In this document: positions 21,909-25,598 of the stretch, piece by piece
Layout: every line of letters starts with the position of its first letter
How positions within the stretch are numbered: position 1 is the stretch's first letter
From: an uncultured Rickettsiales bacterium
GTDB lineage: Bacteria; Pseudomonadota; Alphaproteobacteria; Rs-D84
Direction of reading: 5' to 3'
NCBI GenBank assembly: GCA_900550565.1
Contig: URSG01000013.1
Coordinates: forward strand, 1 to 25,598
Length of the DNA: 25,598 nucleotides
The notes under the pieces: generated by a model
The model's database searches: none
The model's input: the letters and a program-made list of their open reading frames with translations, nothing else
Told to the model about the DNA's origin: nothing
Translations under genes and position numbers: made by a program

Positions 21909-22742
21909 TTATTTCTTCTTTGCCAAATGTCTGCTGCGGATAATCATCTTTGCAGTACGTTTGTTGCTGCGAGTGCGATATCCCTTGGCTGGAATACCAG
22001 TACGCGACACAGGTTCGTGGCCCTTGGAATGACCATTACCACCACCCATCGGGTGATCGTTCGGGTTCATCGCCATACCGCGGACAGATGGGCGGATACC
22101 CAACCAACGTGCGCGACCGGCCTTGCCCAAATTGACATTGCGTTGATCCGGGTTGGAAACGCTGCCAACTGTGGCCATACAATCGGAATGAACTTTGCGC
22201 AATTCACCACTGTTCATTTTAATCTGTGCGTAAACGCCGTCTTTACCCATCAACTGGGCATAGCAACCAGCACTGCGCGCCAATTGGCCGCCGGCACCTG
22301 GTTTCAGTTCAACGTTGTGCACAATCGTTCCGATTGGCATATTCTTTAACGGCATCGCATTACCCGGCTTGATATCTTCACGTGTGCCCGAGATAACGGT
22401 ATCCCCAGCCTTTAAATCACGTGGTGCCAAAATGTATGAACGCACGCCATCTTTGTATTCAATCAATGCGATAAACGCAGTGCGGTTTGGGTCATATTCC
22501 AAGCGAATAACTGTCGCAGGAACGCCCATTTTTTTACGGTCAAAGTCAATCAAACGATATTTACGTTTGTGACCACCACCCTGGTGCATAACAGTCACAT
22601 GACCAAAATTGTTACGACCACCCTTGGATTTTAAGCCGACCGTCAACGCCTTTTCTGGCGCGCCACGGTGCAATTCGCTGCGGTCAACCTGGGTCAAGCC
22701 ACGGGTTCCCGGCGTCATCGGCTTGTAATGCTTTAATGCCAT
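21909..22742 (-). CDS. rplB: 50S ribosomal protein L2 (uL2), altered PTC-proximal loop
   Basis: L2 stabilises the peptidyl-transferase region and subunit association. 277 residues, family length. Seen: an OB-like domain with RGAPEKALTVGLKSKGGRNNFG and VTVMHQGGGHKRKYRLIDF, an SH3-like domain with GARGKAGR-type VNLGKAGRARWLGIRPSVRG (203-222), and the C-terminal loop. The loop normally reads DHPHGGGEGR; here residues 229-238 read DHPMGGGNGH, so the Asp and first His remain but the second His is Met and Glu is Asn. Otherwise standard. Confidence 0.98.
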   Translation of the reverse strand: MALKHYKPMTPGTRGLTQVDRSELHRGAPEKALTVGLKSKGGRNNFGHVTVMHQGGGHKRKYRLIDFDRKKMGVPATVIRLEYDPNRTAFIALIEYKDGVRSYILAPRDLKAGDTVISGTREDIKPGNAMPLKNMPIGTIVHNVELKPGAGGQLARSAGCYAQLMGKDGVYAQIKMNSGELRKVHSDCMATVGSVSNPDQRNVNLGKAGRARWLGIRPSVRGMAMNPNDHPMGGGNGHSKGHEPVSRTGIPAKGYRTRSNKRTAKMIIRSRHLAKKK

Positions 22743-22764
22743 TTTTTTCTTACCTTATGTTTAT

Positions 22765-22808
22765 GTTTGGGCAATAACGTCCAGAAATTCCGGATTATCT
22801 GCCCAAAC
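22765..22808 (-). other. Long hairpin, rplW-rplB spacer
   Basis: In mRNA sense GTTTGGGCA pairs with TGCCCAAAC (nine pairs), continued by ATAA/TTAT and TCCGG/CTGGA around the loop AATTT. About 18 pairs in 44 nt, no U-tract after it. Confidence 0.85.
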
Positions 22809-22816
22809 CGTTTAAC

Positions 22817-23143
22817 TTATGCGTTTGCCGCCAAATCTAATTTAGCATCGGCTGGCAAAGACACATACGCTTTCTTTACAGTGCGTTGTGTGCCGCTGTT
22901 GCGACCACGGAAGGATTTAACCTTGCCTTTGGCGACGACAATGTTCACCTTGACCGGTTTCACATTGTAAATCGCCTGAATTGCACGTGCCACATCTTCT
23001 TTTGTAGCATCTGCTGCAACTTCAAACGCAATACCATTGCTCTCGGACAACTTTGCTGTTTTTTCCGAGATTATCGGACGACGCAGTATATCATAAATAC
23101 CGGCGGTCGCAACGATTTTCTTTTCTACTTTCTTTTCTGCCAT
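22817..23143 (-). CDS. rplW: 50S ribosomal protein L23 (uL23)
   Basis: Tunnel-exit protein that docks trigger factor and SRP. 108 residues: a Lys-rich lead (MAEKKVEKK), then IYDILRRPIISEKTAKLSE, FEVAADATKEDVARAIQAIYNVKPVKVNIVVAKGK and a KSFRGRNSGTQRTVKKAYVSL C-part. 17 nt after rplD. Confidence 0.97.
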   Translation of the reverse strand: MAEKKVEKKIVATAGIYDILRRPIISEKTAKLSESNGIAFEVAADATKEDVARAIQAIYNVKPVKVNIVVAKGKVKSFRGRNSGTQRTVKKAYVSLPADAKLDLAANA

Positions 23144-23160
23144 TTTATTGACCTTTTATT

Positions 23161-23781
23161 TTATGCCAATCTTGCTTCTACCGCTTTGACCGCGTCAGCC
23201 GTCAAAACCAATTTTTCGTGTTTCAAGATATCCAAAACGTTCAAACCAATTGTCGGCAACGCGTCAACATTTGCGATGTTCGCCGCAGATTTCTTGAAGT
23301 TATCGTCCAATTTGTCCGCACCAACGAACAGAACCGATGCCAGACCCAGTTTCTTTAACTGTTTCGCAAACGCGCCTGTTTTGGCTGCTGACAATTTTTC
23401 AGAATCAATTACGATTAAGCTGCCGTCTTTTGCCTTAGATGACAATGCCATCTTCAAGCCCAAGCTGCGGATTTTCTTTGGCAAGTCAATAGAGTGGTCA
23501 CGGACGACTGGCCCATGAACAACACCACCGCCACGCATGTGAACATTGTATTTTTCACCCTGGCGTGCATTACCAGTTTTCTTTTGTTTGAACGCTTTTT
23601 TGCCACTGCCTTCTACATCAGACACAGTTTTCACTGCGTGTGTGCCGGCGCGTGAATTTGCACGCTGCCATGTGACAACCCGGTGCAGAATATCTGCGCG
23701 TGGGTCCAAACCAAAGATGCTGTCGGCCAATTCAACCTTGCCAACCGCTTTGCCATCAAAATTTATAATGTCTATTTGCAT
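23161..23781 (-). CDS. rplD: 50S ribosomal protein L4 (uL4)
   Basis: Its extended loop reaches the tunnel constriction; in E. coli L4 also represses the S10 operon and binds RNase E. 206 residues. Seen: the loop VVTWQRANSRAGTHAVKTVSDVEGSGKKAFKQKKTGNARQGEK (about 38-80), then VHGPVVRDHSIDLPKKIRSLGLKMALSSK. The C-part at about 120-206 is alpha/beta. 33 nt after rplC. Confidence 0.97.
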   Translation of the reverse strand: MQIDIINFDGKAVGKVELADSIFGLDPRADILHRVVTWQRANSRAGTHAVKTVSDVEGSGKKAFKQKKTGNARQGEKYNVHMRGGGVVHGPVVRDHSIDLPKKIRSLGLKMALSSKAKDGSLIVIDSEKLSAAKTGAFAKQLKKLGLASVLFVGADKLDDNFKKSAANIANVDALPTIGLNVLDILKHEKLVLTADAVKAVEARLA

Positions 23782-23814
23782 TTTAATTCACCTTACTTTG
23801 CTGTTGACCCATCA

Positions 23815-24522
23815 TTATTCTGCAACAGTTTCTGTTGCTGCTGCTTCTGCTGTATTTGCAACAGTTGGAACTGGCAAATCTTTTTGTTCTTTCTTTACCG
23901 CATCGGTAATCAGAACGAATGTGCCATTTGCACCCGGAACCGCGCCTTCAACGAAAATCAGATTTTCTGCGGCATCTGTTCCGAACACTTTCAGATTCTG
24001 GACGGTGACTGTTTCATTACCCATCTGACCGGCCATCTTTTTACCTTTCAGAACGCGGCCTGGCCATTCACGCATACCAGTACCACCCAAAGAACGATGT
24101 GCCTTTAAAACACCGTGGGTCGCTTCTTTACCACCAAAGTTGTGGCGTTTCATCGCACCTTGAAAGCCTTTACCTTTGCTTGTCGCTTGGACATCTACAA
24201 ATTGACCGGCAACAAAATGAGACGCAGACAAAACTGTCCCTGCTGGGATAACACAGTCATCTGACACACGAAATTCTACCACTTTGCGATACGGCTTTAC
24301 CCCTGCCTTTTCTGCTGCAACCGCCTGGGGTTTGGCGATGTGCTTTGCCTTGGCTTCGCGCATACCCAAAATATTCGCGACATAGCCGTTCTTTTCTTGC
24401 GTGCGATTTCCAATGACGGTGCAATCACCCACAGACAAAACTGTGACTGGGTGGGCTGCGCCGGCATCATCATACAGACGCGTCATTCCTATTTTTGTTG
24501 TAATCAATCCGCTACGTTTCAT
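23815..24522 (-). CDS. rplC: 50S ribosomal protein L3 (uL3), Met at the PrmB site
   Basis: Early assembly protein reaching the peptidyl-transferase centre. 235 residues. Seen: GLITTKIGMTRLYDD, VQATSKGKGFQGAMKRHNFGG (111-131), and LKGKKMAGQMGNE. The usual GSxGQ, whose Gln (150 in E. coli) is methylated by PrmB, reads GGTGM here, with Met at exactly residue 150. The C-terminal about 25 residues form an Ala/Thr/Glu-rich extension (ANTAEAAATETVAE). Confidence 0.97.
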   Translation of the reverse strand: MKRSGLITTKIGMTRLYDDAGAAHPVTVLSVGDCTVIGNRTQEKNGYVANILGMREAKAKHIAKPQAVAAEKAGVKPYRKVVEFRVSDDCVIPAGTVLSASHFVAGQFVDVQATSKGKGFQGAMKRHNFGGKEATHGVLKAHRSLGGTGMREWPGRVLKGKKMAGQMGNETVTVQNLKVFGTDAAENLIFVEGAVPGANGTFVLITDAVKKEQKDLPVPTVANTAEAAATETVAE

Positions 24523-24542
24523 TTTATTATGCCTTTTATTTT

Positions 24543-24591
24543 GTCAGTAGGTCGGTCGTCCACGTTCAGAATCCGCAGAACCGACGCTAAC
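24543..24591 (-). other. Hairpin, rpsJ-rplC spacer
   Basis: Arms GTCGGT (24551-24556) and ACCGAC (24580-24585), extended by GTCAG/CTAAC with one wobble pair; the loop is about 23 nt. No gene in the 81-nt spacer. Confidence 0.6.
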
Positions 24592-24603
24592 AACATTTCA
24601 ATT

Positions 24604-24915
24604 TTACAATTTAATTTTTACATCAACACCGGATGCCAAATCCAACTTCATCAAGGCATCAACTGTCTGAGGGGTTGGATTCACAATGTCTACGACCGCC
24701 TTGTGATTGCGGATTTCAAACTGTTCGCGTGATTTTTTATCAACGTGTGGCGAACGGTTGACTGTAAATTTCTGAACCAATGTCGGCAAGCGAACGGGTC
24801 CAACGACATCTGCGCCTGTGCGCTTTGCTGTTTTGACGATTTCATCAACAGATTCCATCAATACGCGATGGTCAAATGCTGTCAATTTGATTCGAATTTT
24901 AGATGCAGGTACCAT
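24604..24915 (-). CDS. rpsJ: 30S ribosomal protein S10 (uS10, NusE)
   Basis: 30S head protein that also acts as NusE in antitermination. 103 residues, family length. The start MVPASKIRIKLTAFDHRVL, with AAGGAAAAC upstream, is preferred to an extension to 24954. Conserved: VGPVRLPTLVQKFTVNRSPHVDKKSREQFEIRNHKAVVDI. First gene of the S10 operon, following tuf. Confidence 0.98.
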   Translation of the reverse strand: MVPASKIRIKLTAFDHRVLMESVDEIVKTAKRTGADVVGPVRLPTLVQKFTVNRSPHVDKKSREQFEIRNHKAVVDIVNPTPQTVDALMKLDLASGVDVKIKL

Positions 24916-24940
24916 TTGTTCGTTTTCCTTATGTTTATCC

Positions 24941-24985
24941 GGGTCGGTAATCACTGGCGTTTATTTTATCCAGTTACACCGACCC
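24941..24985 (-). other. Long hairpin, tuf-rpsJ spacer
   Basis: In mRNA sense GGGTCGGT pairs with ACCGACCC (eight pairs), continued by ACTGG/CCAGT around a 12-nt A-rich loop. Starts 12 nt after the tuf stop codon. No U-tract, so it is more likely a processing or stabilising element than a terminator. Confidence 0.8.
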
Positions 24986-24997
24986 GCGACCTGTTAT

Positions 24998-25598
24998 TTA
25001 TTTAACAATTTTAGATACAACACCAGCGCCAACTGTGCGTCCGCCTTCACGGATAGCAAAGCGACGACCTTCGCTCATAGCAATAGGTGCAATCAATTGC
25101 ACAGAGATACGAACGTTATCACCTGGCAGAACCATTTCTTTGTCTGCTGGCAATGTGATTGTACCAGTCACGTCTGTTGTGCTGAAGTAGAACTGAGGAC
25201 GATAGTTGCTGAAGAACGCTGTGTGACGTCCACCTTCTTCTTTCGTCAAGATATAAACTTCGGCTTCAAATTCTGTGTGTGGTGTAATAGAACCTGGTTT
25301 GCAGATAATCTGGCCACGTTCTACATCTTCCTTCTTGGTACCACGCAACAGCAAACCAACGTTATCACCAGCTTCACCTTGATCCAACATCTTGCGGAAC
25401 ATTTCTACGCCGGTAACTGTTGTTTTCTGTGTTGGACGCAAACCAACGATTTCGCATTCGTCGCCAACTTTGACTGTACCAGATTCGATACGGCCTGTGA
25501 CAACGGTTCCACGACCTGTGATCGAGAATACGTCTTCGATTGGCATCAAGAATGGTTTATCCATTTCACGAGCTGGATCTGGAATCCAAGTATCAACA
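24998..25598 (-). CDS. tuf: Elongation factor Tu, C-terminal half (cut by window edge)
   Basis: EF-Tu delivers aminoacyl-tRNA to the ribosome as a GTP complex. The last 199 residues are present; the GTPase domain lies beyond the right edge. Domain 2 begins at about KPFLMPIEDVFSITGRGTVVTGRIESG; domain 3 includes GRHTAFFSNYRPQFYFSTTDVTGTI and ends GGRTVGAGVVSKIVK. The frame remains open to position 25598 (VDTWIPDPAREMDKPF), so the Met at 25564 is internal. tuf upstream of rpsJ is the usual str-S10 junction. Confidence 0.98.
   Translation of the reverse strand, partial: VDTWIPDPAREMDKPFLMPIEDVFSITGRGTVVTGRIESGTVKVGDECEIVGLRPTQKTTVTGVEMFRKMLDQGEAGDNVGLLLRGTKKEDVERGQIICKPGSITPHTEFEAEVYILTKEEGGRHTAFFSNYRPQFYFSTTDVTGTITLPADKEMVLPGDNVRISVQLIAPIAMSEGRRFAIREGGRTVGAGVVSKIVK

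Overview
The window is most likely a chromosomal segment of an uncultured alphaproteobacterium with moderate G+C. The lineage is an inference. It rests on ribosomal gene order (no rpsD beside rpsK/rpoA), a 100-residue zinc-free S14, and sequence style. The Cys-rich exported proteins and 31-residue-repeat surface proteins recall small gut-associated alphaproteobacterial lineages, but I cannot run a search to confirm this.

Right part (about 12.0-25.6 kb, all minus strand): the S10-spc-alpha ribosomal cluster. It reads tuf (cut by the window edge), rpsJ, rplC, rplD, rplW, rplB, rpsS, rplV, rpsC, rplP, rpmC, rpsQ, rplN, rplX, rplE, rpsN, rpsH, rplF, an unrecognised 53-codon gene, rplR, rpsE, rpmD, rplO, secY, rpsM, rpsK, then a terminator. 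adk and rpmJ are not in their frequent places near secY. rpoA and rplQ, normally directly after rpsK, lie about 2.5 kb further on under their own promoter. The gap holds a divergent small secreted-protein gene and a two-gene surface-protein operon.

Left part (0.3-7.6 kb): two large Cys-rich exported proteins (715 and 977 residues, minus strand), a two-TM protein with an acidic linker (plus strand, apparently leaderless), and a BtaA/DUF3419-like SAM-dependent enzyme. Convergent genes share short bidirectional terminators whose U-tracts almost touch the stop codons.

The most unusual signal is in the spacers of the ribosomal cluster. Spacers are either about 17-33 nt and plain, or longer and carry a strong hairpin in the mRNA sense. 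The hairpins fall into families with the same apex but different stem sequences: a TCTATATGG/CTATATGG apex in four consecutive spacers (rplB to rplP), a TGTAG..CTACACT apex in four hairpins confined to the alpha-operon genes, and a CTGTTA loop in two spacers. A fixed loop on changing stems suggests selection on RNA structure, for example a protein- or RNase-recognition site, rather than recent copying. Other notable points are Cys-heptad modules in the exported proteins, a shared GACAA-N10-TTGTC palindrome in two promoters, and unusual substitutions in L2 and L3.
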